Shown here: positions 45,640 through 56,389 of the stretch, one piece after another
How positions within the stretch are numbered: the stretch's first letter is position 1
Layout of the letters: each line of letters begins with the position of its first letter
From: Rhynchosporium graminicola
Lineage: Eukaryota; Ascomycota; Leotiomycetes; Helotiales; Ploettnerulaceae
Reading direction: 5' to 3'
DNA: 64,000 nucleotides
Assembly: GCA_900074885.1 (NCBI GenBank)
Contig: FJUW01000033.1
Span: forward strand, 248,001-312,000
Position numbers and translations under genes: made by a program
The notes under the pieces: generated by a model
Told to the model about the DNA's origin: nothing
Databases searched by the model: none
Seen by the model: only the letters and a program-made list of their open reading frames with translations

Positions 45640-46487
45640 TTGTTAGATCTGAGATGATTGCTGAGACTAGGTAATCATGCCATGCTAGCTACTAGGTAGG
45701 CACGGAAATAGGTTAAGCCATCCAGGTGATGAGACCGGGAGCCCGAGGTCCAGAGGTAAATAAGAAGACGCGTCCCTCTCTCTCTCTCTCTTCCGACCTC
45801 TTCCTTCCCTCCCCCATCATATCAAACACTGAATAACAACCCCGATTACCTATCACGTTTCTATTTGAAGTATCGTTTTTGTCCTCAAATTAGTTGTCCG
45901 GATCATATCATTCTTCTGATACCTTATCCAGTCAGCTCTCAGCTCAGCTTAGCTTCTCCTTATCGCTCATCTATCAGCCTTGCCTTGCCTCGCCTTGCCT
46001 CGCCTCAACTCGTTGACTCATTGCCCGAGCTGATCTCATACGGCCGCCTGCACCTCATCTCATCTCTTTGTTCATTACCTATTTAACTACCACTTAACTG
46101 TGTGTGGTTAGTGCCTTCCCTGTTTATCATTATACACCTTCGTCCATAATACGCGCCTCCCCAATATCCCACCTGTGACTCGAACACAGTCGAGAGTCAT
46201 CCGGCGACTTCCTCCTTTTCAAGACCCAACACACTTATCAACAACACTTCGCTCTTCCTGGTCACTCTCCTCAACGAAATCACTCTCATAACATCGCTAC
46301 TTGCTACATTTGGAATTTGAAAGCTCTTTATTGGTTATTCTAGAGCCTCGAGAAGAACAAAGGATCTCCGCATTGGAACATTCCTTGATTCACTTCCCTC
46401 AAGGCTTACCCATCACAACCAAGCTCTCCATCTTTCTTCAGACCATTCCGACAACACCAAGCCCTAAACTCGATAACCTCTACCGAA
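45640..46487 (+). promoter_or_regulatory. Promoter/5' leader of the 241-aa gene
   Basis: Low-complexity pyrimidine-rich stretches, (CT)n near 45776-45790 and CCTTGCCTCG repeats near 45977-46005, precede the ATG at 46488. Such CT-rich tracts are common upstream of fungal housekeeping genes. No long protein-coding frame is seen. Confidence 0.5.
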
Positions 46488-47268
46488 ATGTCCGCTACTT
46501 CGATTAGAAACCCCATCGAGCCACTTGAGCGAAAGGATATTCGGTCTGCTGGGCTCGGCTTCAAGCACGATAAGGACAAGAGAGAGAAGTGGGGCAATGG
46601 TATTAGACCAGCTTCGGGCGTCAGAGTTGACTGGAACGATGAGCTGCTGAGTGCTAGCAACGAGGCACAGGCGATCAAGATCCGACCTCAGAAGCAATGG
46701 AGTCAAATGTACGCCTTGCTCGATACCTTCCAGCCTCAAGGATGCCTACTAACAAGTAAACAGGGCAACTGATCACAAGTCACACGCCAATAAGACTCCT
46801 AAGCCAAGCGGTGGCTCTTACGACAGTCGCACTCGTATGCACCACAAGGCTGCAGCCGTTGTGGAAGCCAACGATCATACCAATTCTACCCTTTCCAAAT
46901 CCCTTTTCGACCTCCTACCACAACACTTCAACAACACCGAATCACCCATCCAGGTTGCTCTTCGGGAATCTGCTGCCTTGGCCGATGGCGACATCCTCTA
47001 CAGCTTCGACAACAAAGGACCAAGTCCGGGTGACAAGGGTCGCAGGGTTGATCTAGGTGGCTTGGTCGATTTGGCAGAGCAGAAATGGATCAATAAGAAG
47101 ACCGAGGATATTATCAAGGGCGAATATGAAGTCCTAGACACCTCGGGCGAGACTGTCTTGCTTAAGAGCAAGGGAAAGAAGAGTCCCAAGCAGAAGGCTG
47201 CTAAGGCCGAACGTGTCACTCCTCAGGCTGGACTTGACGACGACTTTGAGATCATTGATGCTCCATGA
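46488..47268 (+). CDS. Conserved-looking hypothetical protein, 241 aa
   Basis: Two exons (46488-46708, 46764-47268) separated by a 55-nt intron with a perfect TACTAAC-like branch point (CTACTAAC) and a CAG acceptor. The N-terminus contains RSAGLGFKHDKDKREKWG. The middle, DLLPQHFNNTESPIQVALRE then ILYSFDNKGPSPGDKGR, looks structured. The end is Lys-rich (KSKGKKSPKQKAAKAE), then acidic (DDDFEIIDAP). No signal peptide or membrane helix. I do not recognise the family and propose no function. Codon use and the textbook intron argue that it is real. Confidence 0.75.
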
Positions 47269-48374
47269 TTGTGTGTTGAGCGGACGGGTTTGCCTTGATG
47301 GCAATATTTCTTTGATACTGGCGCTCGGATTCATGGTTTAGCTAACCCATACGGGAAGATAGCTTGCCCTTTGTATTTTTGTTACGATAATGGCTTGCTT
47401 TGGAGCGTGCAGCGTGTAGTGTACAGCCTACCCCGTATAGACTTGGGAAGGATGGCTAGGCGCTCGGGTGCTTGGTTCTTTGCTTTGTCCTATTATGCTT
47501 CTTTTCTTCCTTGCCTGGAATTTGAATCGGACTGGAAATGGTGCATGGCATAGCTTACCTCTGCTAAGATAGCATGGGAAGGACGGCTTGGTGCTCTGGA
47601 AGTTTGCATTAAATATCTCTTTTAGTCGCTGGCTACTTGATTGCCTGGCTTGCTTGTTTGCTTGCTTTCTTGCGCTGTGACGACTTTTAAATGAACTCAA
47701 TTGGAGCTCGTATAGTTCCTGAATGATCAGAGAGACAAGGAAATAAGTGAACCCCTTCATTACAGGATAGCTTTATGTTACAAACCGACATCTTGCGTTT
47801 GAGAACCCATTTCTCCTCGCCTTTGATACAATCTTGATTCAAAACCATCGCTCAGATCTGATAGCTTGCCATTCCCCCAGTACATAAATCTCTCTACATT
47901 GGCATTACGATTACGAATCAGTGCACACGAAGGAAGTTAAGCAGGGCGGGTTCGTCCCTCCCTTTTCGGAAGCTCGACAAAGGCTCTCTCAGCCTACGAA
48001 GGTACGTTGCAAATTCAATACTGAGTTAGTGTCATAGTGAGCCATACCTAGAAGAAGGAAAAAAATATCGCAGGACTGCTACGGTTGGCGTAAATAATTT
48101 TTTCAAGGCACATGAAAGAAGAAGAAGAAAGAATTCATCGGAGGACGGACGGATGGGTTATTGATATTGATATTTAAGGTTCTCGAGGTAGGAGTTTCCT
48201 TTCACTTGTACGTGATTTCGTAGTTGGGTCGATGAGGGAGAAATAACTTATTATAACTTTAAGACTTGGGGAGATATCGATCCTAAGATAGGGAGGTAGC
48301 TTTGGAAATAGTCACGTGAGTAACGTAAGCAGTGACATTACTGGTATGAGACACAGAAAGTAGGTGGGTAGGTA
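47269..48374. other. Gene-free flank before the transposon block
   Basis: Base composition is still host-like. No gene seen. The AT-rich block begins exactly at the hAT terminus. Confidence 0.55.
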
Positions 48375-48382
48375 GTCGAAGG
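48375..48382 (+). repeat. Left 8-bp target-site duplication of the hAT element
   Basis: GTCGAAGG, identical to the 8 bp at 52020-52027. An 8-bp duplication is the hAT hallmark. Confidence 0.88.
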
Positions 48383-48418
48383 CAGTATGAGAAAAAATAA
48401 TCAACCTAATCAATTATA

Positions 48419-48459
48419 ATCGATTATAATCGATTATAATTAGATTAGATTTAATTAGG
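48419..48459. repeat. Left subterminal palindromic repeats of the hAT element
   Basis: Two overlapping copies of ATTATAATCGATTATAAT, a perfect palindrome, just inside the left end. Related copies occur at 51893-51930 inside the right end, followed on both sides by TAGATTTAATTAGGTT and CCTTTGATTAGAT in the same orientation. They probably mark transposase-binding sites (inference). Confidence 0.7.
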
Positions 48460-48689
48460 TTAATTAGACCTTTGATTAGATTAGATTAGATTATAATCAA
48501 TGATTAGGATTAGATTAGGCTTGATTATACTTATATATTTAGCTATATAAGCTATATAAAGATAAATAAAATAAAGTATATCTTACTAATTAAAGGTATT
48601 TATATAATTAATAAAGAAATAAGGTATATTTTATAATTCTCTTTTAATCTAACTTATAAGAAAGAAATCTTCTCTATTATTAGCCTGCT

Positions 48690-51367
48690 CTATCTCCTCC
48701 TCCTCTTCTTTTAAGTCGAATATAAAACCCCAGCTTTTTAATAAGCTAATCTCCTCGAAAGTATCTTTAGATAGTCTATTTCTTAGCTTATTAATAATTA
48801 AAGCTCCAAGACTAAAGAATCTTTCCGAGGGCGCTGAAGTAGCCGGAATTTGTAAATATCTCCGTACTAATAAAGATAATATCGGATATCTATCTCTATT
48901 AATAGCCCAATAGTCTAAAGGCTTAACCTATAGCTTATATTAATATCTTATATATATATATATATATATTAAAGATTATAAAAAAGGTTATATACTTACT
49001 TTAATATTCGATCTTCTTTCTTCTAAATAAGACTCTAATTCGTCGATTTCTTCTTCTTCTTCGTATATATATATATCGTCTTCGTCTTCGATAGGTATTA
49101 TCTCCCTATTAGGCATAGGGAGATCTATATTAGCATGAACCTTTAGACTATAAAAATTAGTATTTATTTTAGTATATATAATATAAAGAAGACTTATAAA
49201 TTATATTCCTCTTAAAATTTTCGCTTAATATCGCTTATAAGTCCGTTACTAAGTCCTACTAGACTTAATCTGTCTATTTTAATTCGAGGATCGAGAATTA
49301 AGCTTATATATAAAGCTTTATTATTCTCAGTAATACTAGTCTTTAGATAATACTTTCGGAGCTTAGCGATTCCTTTATTAATAGCTGAAGTAAAAGGTTC
49401 CTATAAATATTAATATATTATATTATAGAGATTAAAGATAAAGAAGTACTTACTGAGTTTAGACTATCTCTTATAGTCTCTAGTTTAATATATATCTTAT
49501 AGATCTCCGGAACTAGATAATATATAATCGGATATTTCTTAGCTTATAATTTTATTATAGTTTTAACAAATATATCGAAGATTCGTAGGTACTTTTATAT
49601 ATACTCTAACTCTCTTTCGCTAAGAATTAATATATTTCTATATTTCTTAAATAACTTACTTTCGGAAGTAGATATAACTACTAATATAGCAGGCTATAGA
49701 TTAAGGAAGTTTTTAAGCATATTAGCTATAGAAGACTACCTTGTTTTTTAATCTATATTAATAATTATATTAGTAAGTATATTATTATATAAATATTAGA
49801 TAAAAAGATTAATAACTTACCTAATTGCGGAAAGCGAGGATTTTTAATCTCTAGAGCCTCTATATGCCTTTTTAAAGCTCTATTATTCTCTCCCGAATAT
49901 TTAAAGCCTAATATAATAGTCCTTATCTTTTTCTATAGAGAAGTATCTATTAAAATTTATATATATATTAATAATAGAAGAATATAACTTACTATTATTT
50001 AAATCCTCCTCTCTATTATTCTCGATATTTAATATATCTTCTCTATCGTTTAGTTCGCTATAAGCGTCTTTAATAATATTCTTCAATATATCTTAAATAA
50101 TAAGATTAAGTATATGAGCTATATACGCTTATCTCCTTGAAACTTTATTCCTTTTATATTATAGTCTTTGATAAAGGCTTCTATAAGAGTATCGTTTGAG
50201 CTAGCGTTATCTCGAGTAATACTATATATAGTTAGTTATTTATATTTAATATAAAAGAAAGGATTATTATAATACCTTATAATTCTATCTTAAATATTCT
50301 ACTCTTCTAAAGCTTTAGATAAAACCTTAAAGAGATATCTTCCGGAGTGAGGCTAGTTTAAATAAGCTATACTAATAGGGTATGACTTAAGCTTAAAGCT
50401 ACTATCGATATAGTGTCTATATATATAGTTAGTATTATATATATCTTACTAGTAAGTAATAAATTAATTAAAGGGAAACTTATATAGTAATACCTAGATA
50501 AGAGTCTTGATTTATAGTAGTCTATACGTCTAAAGTTAAAGAGAAATATCCGTTCTCTTTAATATTAAGATTAAAATCTTCTTGAATTTTCTCTTTTCTT
50601 TCTTTATATATACTACTTAGATAATCGTGAAGTATTTTATTATAAAGAAGAGGAGATTACTTATTATATAAAATTAATAAAAGATATATAATAATATAAT
50701 AAGAAAACTTACTCGTTTAAATAAAGAGTTAACTCTCTAAAAGAAGTACTTAAAATACTTCTAAACGAAAGATTATTTTCAATAATAAATCGAATTAAAA
50801 GCGACTTATATTTCTTTAAATTAAAGGGCTCTTTTATAGGCGAAGCAGGCCGCTTAAGACCTCTAAAGGCTTGAGCTATAGTAGTTTAACTACTATTACT
50901 TCCTTAACTAAAGGCTTCTTCGATATCAGAAGTATCTAATAATAGTTAGTTAATTTAATAAAGAAATATAATATATATATAGTACTTACTTGATTCCGAG
51001 TCTAAATATATTAAGACTCTTTGAATATTATAGGCCTTATGATTAGCCTTATAGTAAGTAATATAATTACTTGTAGAGTAATTAACTCTTTGATTTCTGA
51101 AGACTTTTCTATTAAGATTATTATATTAGTATAAATTATAATAATTAAGTAATAATAAAGAAGGTAATATACTTACGAGCAGCCTTTATAAAGACATTTA
51201 ACTGTTATTAATCTAGGCCCTGTAGGGTCGGGATTAATAGGTTCTAAGGTCTTAGAGAATAGACCTTTCTTAAAGATAAGAGGTAAATCGTTAGTATTAA
51301 TCGTATAATCGGGCTCGTTTTGAGCTCGATTAATACTAATAGCAGTTTGATACCCGGTAGAAGACAT
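48690..51367 (-). pseudogene. hAT transposase remnant
   Basis: The N-terminal 64 codons are open (51367-51173). The best-preserved part is the C-terminal dimerisation domain at about 48915-48690, reading RYPILSLLVRRYLQIPATSA followed by PSERFFSLGALIINKLRNRL. The P-x-S..A..L.IPA.SAPSER.FS pattern is diagnostic for hAT transposases. An acidic tail follows. Between these lie many stop codons, as expected after RIP. Zinc-finger (BED) residues could not be confirmed. Confidence 0.85.
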
Positions 51368-51892
51368 AATATATATATATATATATATTATAAAGTAAAA
51401 TAGGTTTAGAAATAATAAGATAAGTATAAGAGTAATACTAGTAGATATCGATAAATCTAAGGAAGATATTTCGGATTCTATAAGAGAGTAAAAGCCCTTA
51501 TATATATAATATATAGTTTCTAGAAGACTCTATTTAGCTATTAATTTCTAAGCTTATTACTAATAGATTCTTTAATTAATAAGGATTAGAAACCGATAGA
51601 ATAAAATAGAATCTTCTAGAAAATCTTTAAGAGTTCTATAGTTATTAATTATATTCTAGTAATTTCTTTTATTTTCTAGATTTTAATTATTAATTTATTA
51701 CTAATAAGCTAATATTACTAATAGAACCTTAGTTAATTCTAGTAAATTCTAGTTATTTCTATATTTAGATTACCTACTGCTAGAATCTCGCTTTGAAGCG
51801 AATCTAGGCTAAGAAGCGAGGCGGGAGCCTAAGCTTAGAAAGGGAACCTAAGCGAGTATCTAAGCTCCTTTGAGCCTAGCCCTAGATCACGT

Positions 51893-51975
51893 GCTATAAT
51901 CAATTATAATTAATTATAATCGATTATAATTTGATTAGATTTAATTAGGTTCAAATTACCTTTGATTAGATTTGA
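51893..51975. repeat. Right subterminal repeats of the hAT element
   Basis: Copy of the left subterminal array in direct orientation, containing ATTATAATCGATTATAAT and TAGATTTAATTAGGTT, followed by the GATTAGATT motif in both orientations up to the terminus. Confidence 0.7.
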
Positions 51976-52019
51976 TTAGGAGGTCATAATCTAATCTAAT
52001 CTAATCATTTCGCACACTG

Positions 52020-52027
52020 GTCGAAGG
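52020..52027 (+). repeat. Right 8-bp target-site duplication of the hAT element
   Basis: GTCGAAGG, matching 48375-48382. Confidence 0.88.
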
Positions 52028-52029
52028 GG

Positions 52030-52034
52030 GTTAC
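52030..52034 (+). repeat. Left 5-bp target-site duplication of the LTR retrotransposon
   Basis: GTTAC, matching 60735-60739. It lies only 2 bp from the hAT duplication. Confidence 0.8.
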
Positions 52035-52167
52035 AGAAAAGGTATGGGAACAGAACCTCTTGAGAAGCGTAGTTGTATTTCTTACAAGGTTTAGAAACCT
52101 TGAGAGTAATCTATAGAAGAGAGAGGTCTATGCGCTACTAGCTAGGTGCAAATCTAGTAATATCACA
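52035..52167 (-). repeat. 3' LTR of the Ty3/gypsy-type element
   Basis: About 133 bp, aligned end to end with the 5' LTR at 60602-60734. On the element's strand it begins TGTGATATTACTAG. The pair differ at about eleven sites, all transitions. The LTRs are short for this class. The outer end is ambiguous by one base. Confidence 0.85.
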
Positions 52168-52899
52168 AGTCTACTACTACCAAGTCTCGCCCCGAGACCT
52201 CTCTTTCGTGAGTTCTAATACGCTATAAAACACCTGTAAATATACATCTCGAAAGCTATATACTCCTAAAACTCTCTTCAGATAACTCCCCTTCGAGACA
52301 GAGAATATCTCTATCTTATATCAGGACCTTATACCTATATATCTTAACTCTATAGTTAATAACTTCTGAACTTCTATATATATTATCAAACTCCCTACTC
52401 TTACTACTATACCCCTAGTATAGAATCTCTAGCTATAACCTCTATTTTTCGATCTGTTCTAAGCTCTACTAGCAGAGAATATTTGCCCTTCTTAGCTCTA
52501 AGGTTTTAATATAATAGTAGTCTTTCCTCCTATCTATTTATAAGGTATGAGTTTCGCAGATAAAAGAGCTTTATTTGATCGATATAGAAGTATCATAGTA
52601 TAGGTGTTCCGTTAATTTGCTATAAGGTATAAGATTTACTATATTCGCTACTTATACCGGAGACTACGAAAAGACCTCTCTAGCTTAGACGCAGTTTTTG
52701 CCTAGCTATAGTATAATCGTAAAGCATAACTATAGAGCTAATTCCTAGATACTGCTTTCCAGATATCCTTAGATCATATATCTCCTTCCGTCTTATTCTT
52801 TCTAGGTATAAAGCTATATCCACTTATTCTAATTTAGTAGCTTATATCCTAATATACTCTAATACCTTATCTCCCTTTTCTTTACTCTTTTTACTATCG

Positions 52900-55700
52900 G
52901 CTTCCTAAAGCACTTCAGGGAATCCCTATAAGTCTAATTCTTAATAAATCGCTCTAATATAATAGGTAGGAAAGGCAAGGTCTACTTCTGACCTTAGCTA
53001 ATACCTACGGTATATATAAAAGGGTAAGTACTTAAGGAACCTAATCTCTCTTAAATTCATTTTAAATACTACTTTTTAGAGCTTAATAGTATAGTCAGGA
53101 CCGGTCTTAGTTATAGCTTACTAGACTAAATCAATAGCCTTCTCTGCTATACCCGTGGACTTCTTAGAGGCTAAGGGTAAGTTAAGCTATAAAACACTTT
53201 TCTTACTAACGTAGTTTCTGATTTCTTCCCTAAAGTGACTTCTAGGATCTATATAAAAGCTAATAGGTATATTATCTGTCTTAAATAGTATATCCAGCGA
53301 TACCTTAATATATTCCGAGTTAGCTACTGTATAAGGAAAGGCCTAAACTAGCCGGGAGAAGTAGTCTATAACGATAAGAAAGTATCTATAACTCTTAGGC
53401 AGTTATATGAAAAGTCTATAAAAGTCTACTCTAAGTAATTCTATTAGTATAGAGACTATAATCTAGGAGAGTAGTACTAACTTCTGAGCCGGTCCGTGTT
53501 TCGCGTATTATAGATACTTAGTAATATATAAAGTAATATCCTTAGTGAGTATAAGCTAATAGATACCTCTGAGTTTTCTAGTAGTAATAGTCGATACAAA
53601 ATGTCCTCCCTTATTATGCGCTTTTACTAAAGCTTCTATAACTTATCTTAGTATAAGATAATATTTATATACTCCTCTCTATTTATACTATAATACCTTA
53701 TACTCCTACTTATATTTCTTATATCAGAGCTCTAAGGATCTCTTTCTTATACGATCTGCACTATCTAGGTAGATACTATAGAGAAGGAACCTAATAATAT
53801 CCTTATACTAGTATATCTTCTTATAAGCTTCTAAAGGGGATATTAGCTCGACTATTACTAGCTTCGATAACTAGTAAGTCTCCGCAGATAGAGCTTTAAA
53901 TATTTTATAAAGAGGTATATCTTCTAAAACTTATAGTCTAGTAAAAGGTGAACTTAACTATAAAGTTATATCCTAGAATCTCTCTCCTATTATATATAGG
54001 GCAGCTATAAACTCTAGATCTTCCTTCTTACCTCCTGCTTATTTCTCGATATTATCTACCTTAAATATCTCTCTAATAACTTCTAATTTCTTACTATTAG
54101 TCTTCTTAGTACTAAGCTCTAACTCTTTTAGCAGATCTTCATATCTACTAATTCCGTCCTTCTATCTCTAGATAGGTCTAGTAGCAGTCTACTGCTCTTC
54201 TCTAAACCTTATTATATCTAGTCTATCGTAATTATCTCTAGGAAAAATAGTACGTGATAAAGTATCCGTAGTCTTATTTCGGCTACTAGGAATATAGTAA
54301 ATCCGTATATTTAATAACCTTAGCTCTAAAGCCTACTTAGTATAAATTCCCTCTTAAAGAGCTAAAGAATCCAGAAAGTAAGTTAATAGCTAATAATCTA
54401 TATAGATAATTCCTAGCTTATCTTCCTGTAATATATAATAATATTTGCGACTAAACTCTATAATTAATAGGAGCTCTCTTTTATACGTTCTATAATTCCT
54501 TTAGGTTTTAGAGAAGATAAAGCTATCGAAAAGGATTAGTACTATCTTCTTCTCTCCTTCCTTAGATTATATAATATAATATCCTCCTGTATATCTACTA
54601 GTATCTGTATATATTTATACTAGGAGAGTTAGATCGTGGCTGTTTCTCTCTATTACTCTTAAGTATACTTCGTTTAGTAGCTCAAATAATATCGCCTTAT
54701 TCTCTTTCTATCTCTATTCTATATCTCTAGTAAGTCGATTTAATAGTCGAGTAATCTCCGTATAATTCTTTACCTAGGGCCGCGTAATTTAGATCGCTCC
54801 TAGGAATCTTCTGACCTCTATAGTATTCTTAGGAACTAGCTATACTTAGATTCTTAAGGCCCTTTCTAGTTTAATCGTTAATTTACCTCTAGCTTTATAT
54901 AAGGTTCCTAAAACTAATACCTCTATTATAAATAGTAAATACTTCTTAAATAAAAGTTTCAGACTAGACTATAGGAGTCTAAGTAAGAGATAGTCTTTCA
55001 GAAATATAAATGCCTCCTTAAATATCTTAAAGGCTATAAAGATATTATCTATATAGAAGAGTAAAGACTAAAGAACTACTCTACCCTCAGAAACAATTAG
55101 AGAGAATAGCGAGAGCTCAGAGTTATCGAAACCTTTCTCTATTACCTTAGCAGATCTTAGTATATCTCTAAATACTAGCTTTATAAGTTCTATTATTAGA
55201 AAAGCTAAGCTTTTATACCCTTAAGGCATACGTATTAGTTGTAGTTAGCTGTAGCCTAATATAGAGAAGGTATAGATATAGTAGTCGTCTAAGTATAAGT
55301 TTACTAACTAGTAGGCGTGTTTCAGATCTATCTAGATAAATAAGCGATACTTAGGATTACTAAGAAATATAAAGTATTCCGCTATAGAAATCATTAAGTA
55401 GCTAGGAGTTTTCTCTTTGATCTTAGAGTAATTACATATTACTTTATACTCTCTAGTTTATACCTTAGAGTCTGATCCTTTATCTACTATATATAGGTAG
55501 CTATTCTAATCTGATAGCTCTCTATTAGCTAGGAGAGTACTTTCAAATATACTATACTTAATTCCCTCCTTAATCGTCTTATTCAGCTAGGCTAGCTTAG
55601 CTAGGGTATATCTTCTAGACGCGTTCTCCTAGATTAGCTTAGAATACTCTAGTATCCTAGCTCTATAATAATAGAGATCCGTGAAGAGTATATCTTTCAG
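52900..55700 (-). pseudogene. Retrotransposon pol remnant (reverse transcriptase, RNase H, integrase)
   Basis: Minus-strand readings include KYRLFIQIDLKHAY (about 55356-55317), FYIDNIFIAF, a changed YxDD box (about 55066-55032), RNKTTDTLSR of RNase H (about 54285-54256), and the integrase segments KGGHFVSTITTRKLRGIYW and LLRVDFIDLFI (about 53610-53400). Frames are broken by many stops, many of them TAG/TAA at positions where CAG/CAA/TGG would be expected. Confidence 0.85.
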
Positions 55701-56389
55701 GTCTATAGAGTTAATATAGCGATATATATATAGAAGCTTATAAACTTGCTTAATTTATTCTAAGGGTATAGCGTTACTAAAAGTCAGGTCGCTCTTAGCT
55801 ATCTAAGTATTCAGAATCTCTTTAGTTACTTCTTCTATAGGTAACCTGACTATCCTCCTCTATATAAGAAAGGCTATAATATATAATATCTTTTTACTAG
55901 TTTCTGTAGTAATATTCTGGGTTTTAGTATAGTTACTATATGTTCTAAGCTAGCTAATAGATATAGGTCGATATTGGAATTTCGAGGAGGGCTTAATAGC
56001 TAGATAATAAGACTAAAAGTAGTTACTGCGGATTCTCGAGGGTTTTAGCTTCGCTATATTATTTAAGGACAGAAGAAGCTGTAATAATAACCTGGACTAA
56101 GTAGTAGCCCTTCTAGTCTCTAGTATATATATAGAGGTAATATCAGCTTAAGTAAATAAGGCTAGGAATAAGCCTACTAATACAGAGGGGTGCTGATTTG
56201 CAATAGGCCTTCCTTCTACGGAGGATATATAGTCTTTGAAATTTGAAGCTTTAGGAGGCCCTTTTAATATATAGGAAACTTCTGAGATATCTGCTAAATA
56301 TCTAAGGTTTCGGGTAGTTCTAAATACCTCTAGATAGCTATAGCAGGCTAGTAATAAGTTTAACGTCGTCTTAGGATAGCTTAGTAAGT

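Larger units (their letters stand above)
48383..52019 (-). mobile_element. hAT DNA transposon, 3637 bp, RIP-degraded
   Basis: Terminal inverted repeats begin CAGTATGAGAAA on the left and CAGTGTGCGAAA (reverse complement of the right end). The element is flanked by the 8-bp duplication GTCGAAGG. The interior is very AT-rich and TpA-rich. The transposase reads on the minus strand, ending in a hAT dimerisation domain. Stop codons interrupt every frame, so it is not autonomous now. Confidence 0.9.

Noticed and set aside
46160..46210. GTTCGAGTC on the minus strand, tRNA B-box-like
   Set aside because: No A box or cloverleaf upstream.
47925..47965. GAAGTTAAGCAGGGCGGG, reminiscent of 5S rRNA
   Set aside because: Flanking sequence does not fit the roughly 120-nt 5S structure or its internal promoter.
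49901..50086. 61-codon open frame inside the hAT element
   Set aside because: A stop-free fragment of the mutated transposase region, not a separate gene.
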